A DNA stretch of 64,000 bases from positions 186,001 through 250,000 of the forward strand of contig JAIVFJ010000031.1 of assembly GCA_025765615.1 (NCBI GenBank), in the 5' to 3' direction. The position numbers were made by a program, and so were the translations under genes. Positions 1-11,472 of this stretch are shown one piece after another; positions within the stretch are counted from its first letter, which is position 1, and the number at the start of each line of letters is the position of its first letter. Under the pieces are notes generated by a model that had not been told where the DNA came from, did no database searches, and was given only the letters and a program-made list of their open reading frames with translations. Source of the DNA: Zopfochytrium polystomum. Its lineage: Eukaryota > Chytridiomycota > Chytridiomycetes > Chytridiales > Chytridiaceae.

Positions 1-1362
1 AAATATCTAATTACAAACTTTGGCTCATCCTTCTGGGCTCCCTTCACTATGACAGTAAGAATTCCATCTGCTTGACTTGCAAGCAGCTTCGGGTTCTAGT
101 CATAACACACAATTAAATTTATGAAGTAAGCAACCTTTAGAAAAAAAGCTCTCACAAGGGTTTCGCAGACGTAGCCGATGGCCTGGAGTGTGCACTCGCG
201 AGTATTGCCGTCAGCGCTTGACATATTCGCTTTCAAGAATGTGAACAGCTGGTCCCATTGCCCATTTGGAAGCTCGATTTCGGCAATGGCAGCGATTGCT
301 TGAGCTGCTGCGCTGCCAGCACGAACTGTAGCAGAAGAGAGAGTTTGTAGGAGCTGCAAACAAACACGAAGATTAGTTGTGTCTCGAAAGTAAAAGTCAT
401 CGCGGAAGAGGGAGGACACGTTGACACGCTAACGATAACTGGGGGGCTCACTCAACTTACCGCCTCCTTAATCTGGGACCTGAAAGTCCCATCGATTGCC
501 AACCATCTATCATACAATCCTGTCCGAGTGACCTCGTCTTTTGCCGTCAAGGCATTCTTTAATGCTATACCGGCAGCAGTTCGGACTTCGGGACGACCCT
601 GTTCGTTGGCAAGCTCTTGGCATAGCATTGCCATGTAGTTTTGCTGCAGAGCGAAGATCAAGTTGGCGCCGGCGTGAATGAATAAAATGATTTACATCAT
701 AGCCCGGTATCACTTACGAAGTTGGCAGCGAGGGAAACGAGCTTGCTGTTCGGCATTTTGGCGAATAGTGGGATCTGGCACATGATGTTAGAAGCGTGTC
801 AAAGTGCCAATCCATCAGTAGTCGAGCAATTAACACGCTTCGTCGGATGGGATGAATGGATTGCGAGTGAATGAGCCGATCCTTCATCTGACTCAGCGGT
901 GATCGGGGTATGGTTTCCCACAATCCGATCGATCGAACGCCCACTCGTTGAAAAACCTCAACAACGACGACTCGAACACATGTCGCCACAGATGGCACAT
1001 GCACACCAAAGCTCTCCTAACGTGCGGAAGCTGCTCTTTGAGACCAAAACATTTGCGCGGCACGCGACCGTTCGGCGGACCATGTGCCCATTCCTCACCC
1101 ACTCTTTCGAGTCGACAGCAGGCGGCGCAGGGGTATTCCATCCGCTCGCATCATCCACAGACCACCACGCATCTGCGCGGCATCTGCCGCCGCGCTTCGA
1201 GCAGTGGTAGCAGCTGTTCCATCCCTGAAGAACACGGAGATGAAGATCGGCACTCCCCGCAGCCGCCGCCGCTTCTCGCGCACATCATAGCAGGCGAGGC
1301 AGGGAACCCTTACCTGGCGACAGGGAATGAGCGAGCAGCTCTGCGACGGCCGTCATGGTCAT
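1..1362 (-). CDS. KAP95: Importin subunit beta-1 (karyopherin beta, Kap95-like), 5' part
   Basis: Nuclear import receptor of the HEAT-repeat karyopherin family, which binds importin alpha or cargo and Ran. The gene runs off the left edge. Exon 1 (1362-1314) starts at ATG and encodes MTMTAVAELLAHSLSP, ending at a GTAAGG donor. Exon 2 (about 784-724) gives DPTIRQNAEQ. Exon 3 (to about 474) holds the strongly conserved ELANEQ...AAGIALKNAL region with a W-LAID motif. Exon 4 (about 419-160) gives the AQAIAAIAEIELP and ECTLQAIGYVCE repeats. The first intron is about 530 nt, much longer than others here. Exon 2 carries one extra base around 741 (CAAGCTCG); without it the exon joins exon 3 in phase. 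Family assignment comes from recalled similarity to Kap95. Confidence is high for identity and moderate for exon edges. Confidence 0.88.
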
Positions 1363-1933
1363 ATCGTTGCTTTTTTGAGCAGTTCGGCGTTCCAACAGGT
1401 CAATCTGTCCGCCTGGAAGGGATTGCGAAAAAGAAAGAAACTGGCCGTTCGTGACAAGGCTGAAGTTTGGGTGGACAGAGGACCGCCCAAGCTTGCCAAG
1501 CGTCAGACAAAACGTGCGCTTATTGCTGAGCAGGATGGCTGCAGCAATGAGAGGAGCGAACTCATCGAAATATTATTGGCAAACGGACATGTCCGACGGC
1601 AAAAAGCAGCGTGGCCGGTGCACCGCCGTTCGGCGACGTTGGGCGGCATTGCGGACCGTGCGTGTTGATACATTGTCATCAACACGGGGGCGAACCTCAC
1701 TCAACCTTGTACGTGCGATGTGCAGTCCTATTTCCGCGCGCTGCGCCGGAATATCCGTAAGAGTTCAACCAAGCCTTTCAATTTCGGAAGAGGCCATGAA
1801 GAAGGAAACATTCATTGCAAGCCTCGGAAAAATGCTCTTCGGCCCGTTGCTCATCATTGCTTCCGAAGGGAGCTTCGCCCCACCCTGCCCCAAACCCTCA
1901 AAATAGGAGGGCAGGAGACACGAACGCGTCTGT

Positions 1934-4229
1934 TCAGATGTCCTCCTCCACGACCACCGTCTCGTTTGGGAACAGTCCGCTCTCGCGCATGGTGGCGTAG
2001 CGGTCCGAGAGCACCTTTCGAGGAAAGCTTTTTGCAATCACAATGTCGGACGCGATTGGGATAGGGTCGAGGTCGAGCGATTCGACAAAGTCGTAGAGAG
2101 CCTGCGCAAGTGAGGAAGGGGACCAGGCGTTGGCACACGATATCCATTTCGCGCGAAGAGAATATTCAAGCTCTGTCCGTCTCACCTCCACTTTGTCGGA
2201 AGCACGGAAGCGCCTGATAATGCGAGACCCGCTCGGCAACCTAATGCCAATTCTCGCGAGCTCCGGCTCAGTTGCAGCAGGTTCCGGTGGAAGAGATTCC
2301 CGCAGTGCTTGCTTCCTCTTCTTCTTCGCCTTGATAAAGTGCAGGTACAAATGGGAATGGAACAATAAGAAAATATTTTCAACAAGCGACAGAGACTCGG
2401 TCACCTCGATTCTCTCTTCTTCCTGTCTTTTGAGCCTCTCCTCTTCGTCTTTCTCACGCTGAATCCTCTCGCGCTCCTCACGAGCCTTTGCTTCCTACGA
2501 GATGCGAAGTGCGAGTTCAGCGACATGGAAACGCAGTCTGCATTTCGATACCTTTTCTTGGTCGGCTCGCAGCGACGCCTGGTACGCCAAGTCTTGCTGC
2601 TCCCGGATCTGACGAGCTTGCTCGTGTCTTTCGCTGCAAATACAGACTATCAAAAGCTGACAGCGCACGGTACGAGGCATACCGATCAGTCCGAAGCGCT
2701 TGAATAACAGGATCGACACGAGCAGTTTGCCGTGTAAGGATTCCCACCAACGCATCCGGGCTTACGAGACCTTCGATGCGGTCTACTACTACCATGCGGG
2801 AACCTTGAGGTGCAATTATGGCGGTGAAAGGGTACCTTGTTGCCAACAAGACGTTGCTCACTGCAACAGAGGCACAGTGGAAGTGGAATGTTCTAGCATG
2901 GCACTATCAACCAAGATGACTGACCTAAGAATGATTCGGACTCCCGAACGTCGCCGGCCCACACCAAAAAATTCTTTTCCCGCAAATACGTCAACAGCCG
3001 CTCCGAACCCAAAGTTTCTCTGTGGAAACCACTGTTAAACAATCCCTCACGCGACGCGGAAAACTGACCGGCAGAACACATCCGTATCGTCGTGGTCGGG
3101 CGAGTGCAAGATTACAAACAGGTACCGAAGCTCGCGTTTTGCCACGTCCAGAGCCTGCGAATAAGTGCCCAAGAAGAATTGTGGATGCTCTGTTCCGTAC
3201 AACTGCTCGTAACTCAGCAGAAACCGGGCAGCGGCGGCCTGAGGGTCATTCGAAGAGGCTGACTGCTGCCGCCGACGAGTTGCAGCTGCCGCGCGACGCG
3301 CCGCTCTTGTGCGTTGGAAGTACGGGATCGGTAGGAAGCTCACTATTCGGTGCGGCAAGCCAAAAAGAAGGCGGTTGAGCTGGCTGAGAACCTTTTTTTT
3401 CGGTTTGGGGGTTTCCATCATCCGAGGGAGGAGTGGCGGGGGGAGGAAGCGCCGGCAAAGCCGGGTTGGCGAAAGTGCACGAATGAGATTTGGAGGTCTC
3501 ACCTGCAAATGAAACAACAACCCACGCCACCTGTACTCCGAGCGTAAATGGGTATAGCAGGGTTTGAAGCCATGTCTAGTTGAGGTTGCATTCGAGGGGT
3601 TCTGTTTGTCAGGCGCGTTGCCGCTGGTCAGGTGTGGCGCATGGCCCTTACCGGCCGACCGACTCCGCCCCCAGCCACCGCCCTGCCACCCGCGCCATTG
3701 ATGGCAGACGATCTCGCCGCGTGGCTGGTATCTCGAGAGCTCGAGCCACCACCGCCGTGGCCCCGGCGCGTTGCGGTCGAGGAAGACGGAACAGATGACG
3801 AAGATGACGACGTGGAGGCCACGTAAGCCTCTGGTGAAGAAGGTGGGTTGTGTTTTGGGCTGGAGTCGCCAAAGACGCTTCCGACAGCCTCCTGCGAAGA
3901 AGAGATTAATCCGTATGGAAAATTCAATATGCAGGTCGTCATCGCAGCCGATACCTCCAGGTTCCAGTTGAAAGCGTTCAACACAGCGATCGCGCGTTCC
4001 AAGTCATCGATCTGAGTGAATGACTGAGATAACAGGGGTCAGCAGGGGGACGGTGAGTGTTGGCCACAGGTGACCCTCCTCCCCATTCATCCTTCCTCCC
4101 GCATTCGTAGCCCGAGCGGGCAATAGAAGACCTGCGCGATCACACTCCTTCATCCGAGCCTCTTCATTGCACCTGGAAGCTTTCTAGAGTGCCGCGCTGC
4201 GCGTCGTCCAACTGGTCCAGCGAGTCCAT
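1934..4229 (-). CDS. FAF2/UBXD8-like (fungal Ubx2-type) UBA-UAS-UBX protein
   Basis: Membrane adaptor that recruits the AAA ATPase p97/Cdc48 in ER-associated degradation and lipid-droplet control (family knowledge). Exon 1 (4229-4173) starts with ATG and encodes MDSLDQLDDAQRGTLESFQ. Exon 2 (4011-3955) continues with IDDLERAIAVLNAFNWNLE, and exon 3 begins at 3891; together they make the UBA domain. A hydrophobic segment (WLQTLLYPFTLGVQVAWVVV, about 3565-3505) fits the membrane hairpin. The UAS thioredoxin-like domain follows (YGTEHPQFFLGTYSQALDVA, about 3210-3150, then RYPFTAIIAPQGSRMVVVDR near 2830). A charged coiled coil rich in R, E and Q follows, then the C-terminal UBX domain (ARIGIRLPSGSRIIRRF ... 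GLFPNETVVVEED). A +1 frame break lies at about 2610-2640, next to AAGCTC. The domain order matches FAF2 end to end. Confidence 0.85.
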
Positions 4230-4281
4230 ATCACCGCACAAATTTTTGCCTCTGGCAATCACATAAAGAAAACTTGCCAAA

Positions 4282-5618
4282 ATGCAACTCCAACAACGCC
4301 GCCCATGCCGCATCCCACGCCAGCAACCGCCACAGAAGCAGCTAGTGCGCCTCGCCGCCCTCGTCGTCCTTGCAGCCGCCCTCTCTGCGTCCCTCGTGGC
4401 TTGTCCAGCGTCCGCCCAACGATCGTCCTCCTCCGCCGCTTCCAAGTCTACGTCGTCGGCCGCCTCCGCCGCAGCGCCCCCTCAGACTACTAGTTCCTCC
4501 GCCCCCGCAGCAGCCACCACCTCGTCGTCGGACCCGGCAGCCGCTCCGGCCGCAACCACCACCACCAACAACGGCAACGGATCGCCGGCCACGACAGCTG
4601 CCGCCGCTTCGGCATCCTCGCCGGCCGTCTGGACGTTCGTCCCGATGGCCATCTACTTGCGATCTCCGGATGGCTCGCTCACGGGCGACCCGGCCGTAAC
4701 GCAGCCGGTCGTGCCGTCCAGTTCACCATATTACGGCGCCGTGACGGGAAAGAGTGCGAGTGGAGGCCTGACGGGCTGGAAGAAGGGAGTCGTGATCGCT
4801 GGTAGCATCATTGGCGGGCTTGCCCTCCTCATGGGCGGATCCTATCTCTATGTGAGTCGTTTTGTCTCGGTCCCTTCTGTCTTGGCCCCGGACTCGCTCA
4901 ATCTCCATTCCGCAACATCACAGACAAAGCACAACGACGACAAGGAGAAGCACCAAGAATCCACCGCCCTCTCCGACTTTGGCGCGACCCAGCCGCCGCG
5001 CCCGTCCAGCGACCTGCCGCCAAAGTTCGACTACGCTGCCGGCAGCGGCGGCGACGGACTGCAGAAGCCGGAACCTGCTGCCGGCGGAGGCGCCTCGGCC
5101 TACTCCGCACCGCCCCCGAGCAAGTACGCCGAGGACGCTGCCGCCTACCGTCCCACCTCTCCCCCAGGTTCGGCTACCGCGCATTCCCCCCACTCGGCGG
5201 CCCCGTACGGGTATCCATCAACAGGAGCAGCGGCGGCGGCGGGCGGCCAGGCCACCTCCGTGGCTGCATATGGTTCATACGGCGCCACGCCACCCCCGAC
5301 CGGATACGTCCCCGCCACCAACGCGTACTCGGCCGCCTATGGCGCGCAACAGCAGCAGGCGTACGGTTACGGGGCCGGGTAGGGTTTTTTTGTTTTGCTG
5401 TGTGAGAACCAATGGGAGCCGGGCTCAACAAACACCCTGACACTGGCTTCCTCGTCGCCCCTCGTCCTTCCAGATACGCCGCGGCCGGTGCGTACCAGCA
5501 GCAGTACTACGCCAGCCCGCCCGGCCCGCACCCGTCTTCGCCATACGCCGCGGCCCAAGCCTCACCATACGCCGGTTCACAAGCTTCAGGGTACCAGCAG
5601 TCGGGATACCGCTACTAA
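4282..5618 (+). CDS. Ser/Ala-rich single-pass membrane protein, unknown function
   Basis: The start ATG is followed by a basic stretch and a hydrophobic core (LAALVVLAAALSASLVA) that fits a signal peptide. A Ser/Ala/Thr-rich, presumably glycosylated extracellular region follows. A transmembrane helix (GVVIAGSIIGGLALLMGGSY) lies at about 4785-4850. The tail is rich in Pro, Tyr, Gly and Ala, with repeated SPYA/YGSYG-like units. Introns are inferred at 4852-4923 (GTGAGT...CAG) and 5379-5473 (GTAGGG...CAG). The last exon ends in YQQSGYRY-stop at 5618. The reading frame is intact. The architecture resembles fungal cell-surface sensors or mucin-like proteins, but I recognise no family. Confidence 0.7.
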
Positions 5619-6582
5619 GCCGACGCGATCATCTTCTGGACCCTTCTCTTATCTACTAATGCAAACGCTTTCCTTTTCTGCTTGCTTCCACTGTGTCTGC
5701 TGTGTAGCTCCTGCCTTTTGCGATTTATCGCTTTGCGTCAATCGACTGTAATTTTTGAAGGCTTCTCGCCTCACTTGCAGTCTTTCCCACAACCGCCTTC
5801 ACACAGCAACTGGACACGACTTTATAGATTCACGCTTTAAAGTCCCTGCTCTCTTTTGCCAACTATCTCTCAATAAAATGTCTTTCTCGTTCTTTACCAT
5901 TTCAACTGTCTTCGTTGTGCACAGACAACCAATAGTCGCAGCGTTAAGGTTTGTGTCATCTCTTTTTTTGTTCTCCGTTGCTCCTTAAAAGATGGCAGGA
6001 ACGGTTTTGGGTGCCTTTGTGCTATTCGACAAGTCGTCACCGTTTTTCAGTAAGGAAGCCCACGCATGTATTTCAGAGTGATGTGTGTGTGTGTATAGGC
6101 GTGTGTGCGTGCAGTGGTTATTCACAGGAATGGAACAGCGCGTGAAGAGTTTCTCAGCGTAATCACAGTCGCATGTGCAGTATGTATGTCCTCCGTCGCT
6201 TCGGCGGAATGGAATGAGGGAATACTGTTTTACACGAGCGACAACGACCCAACTAATTCAATTATTTGGGGTCCGCGTCTCCCCAAAGGCTGCGGCCGAA
6301 CACAAAAGCCAGTGCCCCCAAAAACAAAGAGATAGGGACAGAGAGAGAGAGCGAGACAGACTGGTCGATGCAATAGATCTTATCTCGTTCCTTCGCTTCG
6401 AAAACGGCCTGCCGATCGCATCTGATTCTCATTGTCGAAAAATGACGGGGAATGAGAAAGAGAGAGAAAGAGAGAAAGACAGAGAGAGAGAGAGAGAAAA
6501 CTAAAAAACGAACAAAAATCGGGAAAGGGAAAGAAAAGAAAAAATAAACAAGACAAACAACAGAGCCACCCCCACCCTTGGA
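5619..6582. other. 3' UTR and intergenic region with purine microsatellite
   Basis: No supported gene. A polyadenylation signal AATAAA at 5873-5878 fits the upstream membrane-protein gene. A TG-rich tract lies at 6081-6115. Purine-rich GA/GAAA repeats at about 6337-6500 lie directly upstream of the cystathionine beta-lyase gene. Confidence 0.6.
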
Positions 6583-8378
6583 ATGGCATCATCATCATCA
6601 CCACCAGCAGCAGCCGCAGGGACCCCGCCGCCGAGCGCCGCCGCCGCCGCCCTCGCTGCCGCTTCTACTGCTGGCTCATCCGCAGCCTCCACTCCCTCGG
6701 CGCTTTCCTCTTCTTCTTCTTCTTCTTCTTCTTCGTACACAGCTGTCGTCGCTGCTGCAGCTTCACTCGCCCTTGGCCGCGCCGCCTTCTCCTCCCCCCG
6801 TCATCCCTCCCGCCTCGGCCGACCTGCCGCCCATGCAAAAGCGCCCGTCCGCCACCCGCGATGATACAGGCGATGACACGGTCGCGAAGCGGGCCGCCAC
6901 CGCCGCCGTCACCGCCGTGGCCTGCCTCCTTTGCGAACGGCACTTCCCCCGCGACTCCCCCCGAGTCCGTCGATCACCCGCTCGACGGCGCCGCCGCCAA
7001 CAAGAAACGGAAACAGGGCTTCCGTCCCGCGACTGACTGCGTGTTTGTCAGCGAGACGGGCGTGAGGGATCCGTACGGCGCCAGGTGAGAAGCTTGAAGT
7101 TTCTGATTTTCGTCGTGTGAAAGCGCAATTTGCCAACGCAGATCTTCTGTGTTTTCGCCTTTGCGATGATCGATCATGCAGTGCGGTGCCCATTTACCAG
7201 ACGGCCACGTTCAAGCAAAGCTCTGCCACCGACATGGGCGAGTATGACTACACCCGGTCCGGCAACCCCACGCGCTCCAACCTCGGTAATTGCATGAGTG
7301 ATGCGTGGATTGTCTCTTTATTCCGCATGAGCTTACATGTATTTGGACCTTTGTTTCATGAATTCACAGAGTCGCATCTTGCCAAAATCCTCAAGGCCAA
7401 GCGCGCCTTTGCTACGTCCACAGGCATGACCGCCCTGGACGTCATCACCCGCCTTGTTCCATCGGGCCACCACATTGTGGCTGGCAACGACCTGTACGGC
7501 GGCAGCAACCGCCTCCTCGCCCACCTCGCCCGCACGAACAACATTGTCGTCCACCACGTCGACACGACCAACATTGACGAAATTCGTCCCGTCCTGGACC
7601 CCACGAAAACGGCCCTCGTCCTCCTCGAGTCCCCGACCAACCCCTGCATGCGCATCGCGGACATCCGCGCCATCTCGGACCTTGTTCACACGATCTGCTC
7701 GACGGCCCTCGTCGTGGTCGACAACACGATGATGTCGCCGGTCCTCATGAACCCGCTCGAGCTCGGCGCCGACGTCGAGTACCACTCGGCGACAAAGTTC
7801 CTCAGCGGCCACCACGACCTGATGGCGGGCGTCGTCGCGGTCAATAACGACGCGCTCGCGGACCGCATCGCCTTTGTCGTCAACGCGACCGGAACCGGAC
7901 TCAGCCCCTTCGACTCGTTCCTCCTCCTCCGCGGCGTCAAAACCCTGCACCTCCGCGTCGCCGCGCAGTCCGCCTGCCGCCGAGCGCATCGCCCGCTGGC
8001 TCGCCGCCCGCCGCCCCGGACGCCGGCTACGAAGTGCTGTACCCGACGCTCTCGTCGCACCCGCAGCACGACCTGCACACCTCCCAGGCCAGCGGCGGCG
8101 GCGCCGTGCTGTCGCTGCTGACCGGCTCGGTCGAAAAGTCGCGCGCCATCGTCGAGGCCACCACCCTGTGGGGCATCTCGGTCAGCTTTGGCTGCGTCAA
8201 CTCGCTCATCAGCATGCCGTGCCACATGTCGCACGCGTCCATCCCAAAGGAGGTCAGGGAGGCCCGCGGGCTGAGGGAGGACTTGGTCCGCCTGTGCGTC
8301 GGCATCGAGGACACGGACGACTTGATCGAGGACTTGGAGCGCGCGCTGGCAGCTGCCGAAGCCCTCCACGCGGAGTAA
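6583..8378 (+). CDS. STR3: Cystathionine beta-lyase (PLP-dependent, fungal STR3/MetC type)
   Basis: Cleaves cystathionine to homocysteine, pyruvate and ammonia in methionine biosynthesis. PLP fold-type I Cys/Met metabolism family. Signature parts are YDYTRSGNPTRSNL (substrate/PLP contacts), STGMTALDVITRLV, NDLYGGSNRLL, LLESPTNP, DNTMMSPVLMNPLELGADV, the lysine loop YHSATKFLSGHHDLMAG (Schiff-base Lys at about 7798), LSPFDSFLLLRGVKTL, and the C-terminal WGISVSFGCVNSLISMP with SHAS and RLCVGIED. Introns are at 7085-7181 and 7286-7369. The first secure in-frame ATG is at 6861; a Ser/Ala/Pro-rich extension from ATG 6583 would need two +1 breaks. Two further +1 breaks lie at about 7972 (GCCTGCC) and 8025 (CCCC). 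Identity is secure; the true N-terminus is not. Confidence 0.88.
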
Positions 8379-9600
8379 AAGGGTGGTGGGTGAGAGTGGG
8401 AAACAGATCGCAATCGTAAGAGGTGCCAGAACAAAAAAAAATCTGAGCGGCTCTTGTCTGCACACTCAATTTCCTGCTGCATTCCTTACTGTACTCTTTT
8501 TTTCTGCTTGGCCCAAGGACCGAATTCGCCACCGGCGTTCCACTTTTGATGAGCTTGTACCCTTCCCCCGACCAAAAAACAACAATGTTTTTGCTGGGCG
8601 TCTTTGTAGGGATTGAATCGCGGTATACGAATCGCGGGGGGTTTGACGGTGGTTCCTGGCCCTGCCGAAAGCACCATTTGTCCTCAAAATTATCTCAACT
8701 AACATGCAAACTTTGGTTTGGGGCGCCTGGGGTACACCATTCAGTGGACTTCATTCGCTGATCTCAAGAAAGGTATGCCAGCGCTCCAGTACGCGATCCC
8801 ACATTCTCCACGGAACGATGACAGCCCCCCAGATGGCGATTCTGGCGGGCCTTCCCATGGTTCGACGTTACTTTTTTCTCCACATTGGCAACTACCCAAA
8901 ACACAACAGCCCAGCCCTGATTGGATGCCAGCCAGTGGATTCTCCATATCCTGATGTACACCTCTACCTTCTTGCTTGCCAAAAAAACATGGTGGAAACA
9001 CTGTCGAGCAGTGAAACTCTAAGGCTCCGCGGTTCACCGGTTAAAGCGGGAGTCTGAACCCGACTGATTTCGGTACCAAAGAGAAAGCAAGAGCTCGCGG
9101 AACAGCGTCCAAGCCACGTTCCGCTCTAAAAGCTGTTCAAGCTACGAACAGGCTATCGCTTACCTTATCCCTCTCGGCCTCGTCAAAGTCTGGTCCTTCT
9201 CCGCCCTCGTTCTGTCAGGCCTACCGGCAAGGGTGCACCATCCAACAAGTCTAAGGAAAAAGCGAGAGAATCGCTAGCCGCCAGCGCAGCAAACACACTG
9301 CGGAAACCAACCTAAACAGGAAATCCAAAAAACTCGAAAGCCCAAAAGCAGCCCAGTGGGAGAAAGAACGAACGATCAGTCAAGCCAAAGACTGGTCGCC
9401 AATAAGCCTTCCAAAGAACAGAAAATGAGAAAATCTGCTGGAACTAATTCAAAGCGGAGGGGAAAATGAAAAATAGCGCGCTCTTAAAATCTCCCCTTTT
9501 CCAATTGTTGTTCGTTCCTCTTGTGATCATGTTCCGCCGTTCCAAACGAAAAAATTCTCAACATTGAATGACTCGAGTTTCTCCTGAAGAGCTTCATCGT
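8379..9600. other. 3' flank of cystathionine beta-lyase and intergenic DNA
   Basis: Apart from repeat copy A (8421-8668) I see no gene or RNA. A segment at 9030-9060 looks vaguely tRNA-like but does not fold into a tRNA. Confidence 0.4.
8421..8668 (+). repeat. Direct repeat, copy A (3' flank of cystathionine beta-lyase)
   Basis: About 250 bp that recur, diverged, at 9755-10012. Shared stretches include CTGCTGCATTCCTTACTGTA and ACGAATCGCGGGGGGTTTG. It starts about 40 bp after the stop codon of the enzyme gene, so it is probably its 3' UTR and flank. Confidence 0.8.
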
Positions 9601-9680
9601 CACTCCATAGTGCACACGGACGCCGTTACACCGTCGTTGCCGTCGGGAGGCCTTGTGGCAGCTGCGGCTTTTGTGCTGGC

Positions 9681-10012
9681 CTGTGGGGCATCTCGGTCAG
9701 CTCCACGCGGAGAAATGGCTGGTGGATGCGACTGGAAATGGATCTCCGTCGTTTGAAGTGCCAGAACAAAAGAAGAAAAAAAACCACTAAGGGTACCGCG
9801 CACTTCTTCGGCTCTTGCCTGCACACTCCATTCCCTGCTGCATTCCTTACTGTACCCTTTTTTTGCTTGGGCCAAGGATCGAATGCGCCACCGGGCTGTC
9901 CGCATTTGATGAGCTTGCACCTCTCTCCCCCAAAATGACAATGTTCTTTGCTGGCCGTCTTTGTAGAGATTGATTCGCGGTTTACGAATCGCGGGGGGTT
10001 TGGCGGTGGCTC
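9681..10012 (+). pseudogene. Degraded duplicate of the cystathionine beta-lyase 3' end (repeat copy B)
   Basis: 22 bases at 9681-9702 are identical to 8166-8187 in the lyase coding region. They run directly into 12 bases (9701-9712) identical to 8364-8375, the last codons of the gene, so the 176 bp between are missing and the junction shares CT. The 3' flank then follows in the same order (9755-10012 matches 8421-8668) with substitutions and a short insertion. No open frame survives. Confidence 0.75.
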
Positions 10013-10361
10013 CTTTAACCCCACATCCAATCCCGCTGGGGGTGCGAGTTGCCTCGGAGGAAACAACATGGAAGGAAAGAAGCGTCTGGCTTGTCGGTCG
10101 AGGGACAAGATTGGAAGCAGAAAACCAATGCAGAACGCCCTGCACCTGGAAAAACAGTCCTGTCTTGGAACCCCCGCCGTTTTAGAAACAAGGTTGTTCA
10201 ATAATACTCAGTTGTGGCGACATTGTATTAAACTTTCGATCCAAACGACGAAATGGAGCAAGCATCGTATGAATGCTGCTGCGTAAAGTCTGCCAAGAAG
10301 GGTTTCCTTTTCCGGGCTTTTCCGGGCGGGGGGGGCGATGAAAATGGGGAAGCGAGAGACA

Positions 10362-10444
<83 letters not shown>

Positions 10445-10806
10445 ACTCACATCGACGATCGAAAACCAAGAAAGGAAGAAATAAATCATGCGGGATTGGT
10501 CGGCCGGCCGGGCAGTGCGCCAAGAAACCCCGAGCGCCGCCGCCGCCAAGGAGGAAAACCATATGCGCCAATTAGTGCAAGCAGCCTCCCTGCCAAGAAC
10601 ATCATCTGCTTTTTGTATTTTTCTTTCCAATCGATGCTGCACGTTATTCTGATTTAAACCTGCCGAACGAGCGCCCTCGCACCGCAACGTCCGACCGCCC
10701 GTGCGCTCCCCACCATCACTCCCCCATCGGCTTATCTATCCTAACCCCCCCCCAAAAAAAAAAACTCGGACGGACGCAACACTGGGCCGTCGTTCAGATC
10801 CCCGAA
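10013..10806. other. Intergenic region with (GA)n tract upstream of a membrane-protein gene
   Basis: No gene supported. The GA microsatellite at about 10370-10441 dominates. Long open frames on either strand through it are only repeat translations. Confidence 0.5.
10368..10442. repeat. (GA)n microsatellite
   Basis: About 75 bp of nearly pure GA/AG repeats with two GACA interruptions, about 365 bp upstream of the ATG at 10807. Confidence 0.95.
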
Positions 10807-11472
10807 ATGCTCGCAATCCTCACAACCACGACAACACACCTGGCGTGGGCAGCTCTGCTGCCCCTCCTGCCCCAGCTCCTCCTCTCCTCCCTCGGCGCAG
10901 CGGCGCCCGTCGCCGACGCCTCCACGTCCTCCTCCTCCTCCTCCTCTTCATCCACCACCACCACAACCACCACCAGTGACAGCTCCGACGACGACGATGC
11001 CTCGGTCGCCACGAACCGACGTGTCCTCTACATCCTGATCGGTACGTGGGCTTTCTCTCCCTCCCCTCTCTCGCATCCACCCCCCCGAATTTTAACACCC
11101 GCATCCCTCATGTTCACGCAGGCATCGCATCCCTCCTCGTCATCGTCCTCATTGCAACAATCGTCATCGTCTGTCGGCCAGACAGACGCAGCCACTGGGA
11201 CACGGCGTCCGACGACCCGGGCCGCCGCCCGCGACTCCAAGCCCAAGTGTATGTTCAGCGATCCGGCCGCCCGACCGCCGCCCCAGCCGCCGCTGTACTC
11301 GCCGGCGATCGACGAAAAGCAGAAGCCTGCCGCCACTCCTGCTGAAGCCGACGCGGATCGCGCCGCCGAAACTCGTCCTCCAGCGCCGACCGTTCCGCTA
11401 GAGTCGACGACGACGACGACAACGCCAACGACAACGGGGTCAGACGGGGAAGAGGTGGGATCGTCGGCCTGA
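10807..11472 (+). CDS. Ser/Thr-rich single-pass membrane protein, unknown function
   Basis: The ATG is followed by a hydrophobic signal-like segment (HLAWAALLPLLPQLLLSSL), a Ser/Thr/Asp stretch and NRRVLYILI. An intron at about 11041-11121 (GTACGT...GCAG) leads into a transmembrane helix (GIASLLVIVLIATIVIV) and a basic stop-transfer CR. The cytoplasmic tail, rich in Pro and Thr, ends at EEVGSSA-stop in another frame, so a +1 break lies at about 11170-11250. A polyadenylation-like AATAAA follows at about 11577. The architecture matches the gene at 4282 (signal, Ser-rich ectodomain, one helix, low-complexity tail), perhaps a wall-stress type sensor. No family recognised. Confidence 0.6.
   Translation: MLAILTTTTTHLAWAALLPLLPQLLLSSLGAAAPVADASTSSSSSSSSSTTTTTTTSDSSDDDDASVATNRRVLYILIGTWAFSPSPLSHPPPRILTPASLMFTQASHPSSSSSSLQQSSSSVGQTDAATGTRRPTTRAAARDSKPKCMFSDPAARPPPQPPLYSPAIDEKQKPAATPAEADADRAAETRPPAPTVPLESTTTTTTPTTTGSDGEEVGSSA

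Noticed and set aside
2590..2660. A 28-nt intron to explain the frame change in the UBX gene
   Set aside because: Shorter than any credible spliceosomal intron here; a +1 break at AAGCTC fits the pattern elsewhere in the window.
9030..9070. tRNA-like sequence
   Set aside because: No cloverleaf or acceptor stem could be formed.
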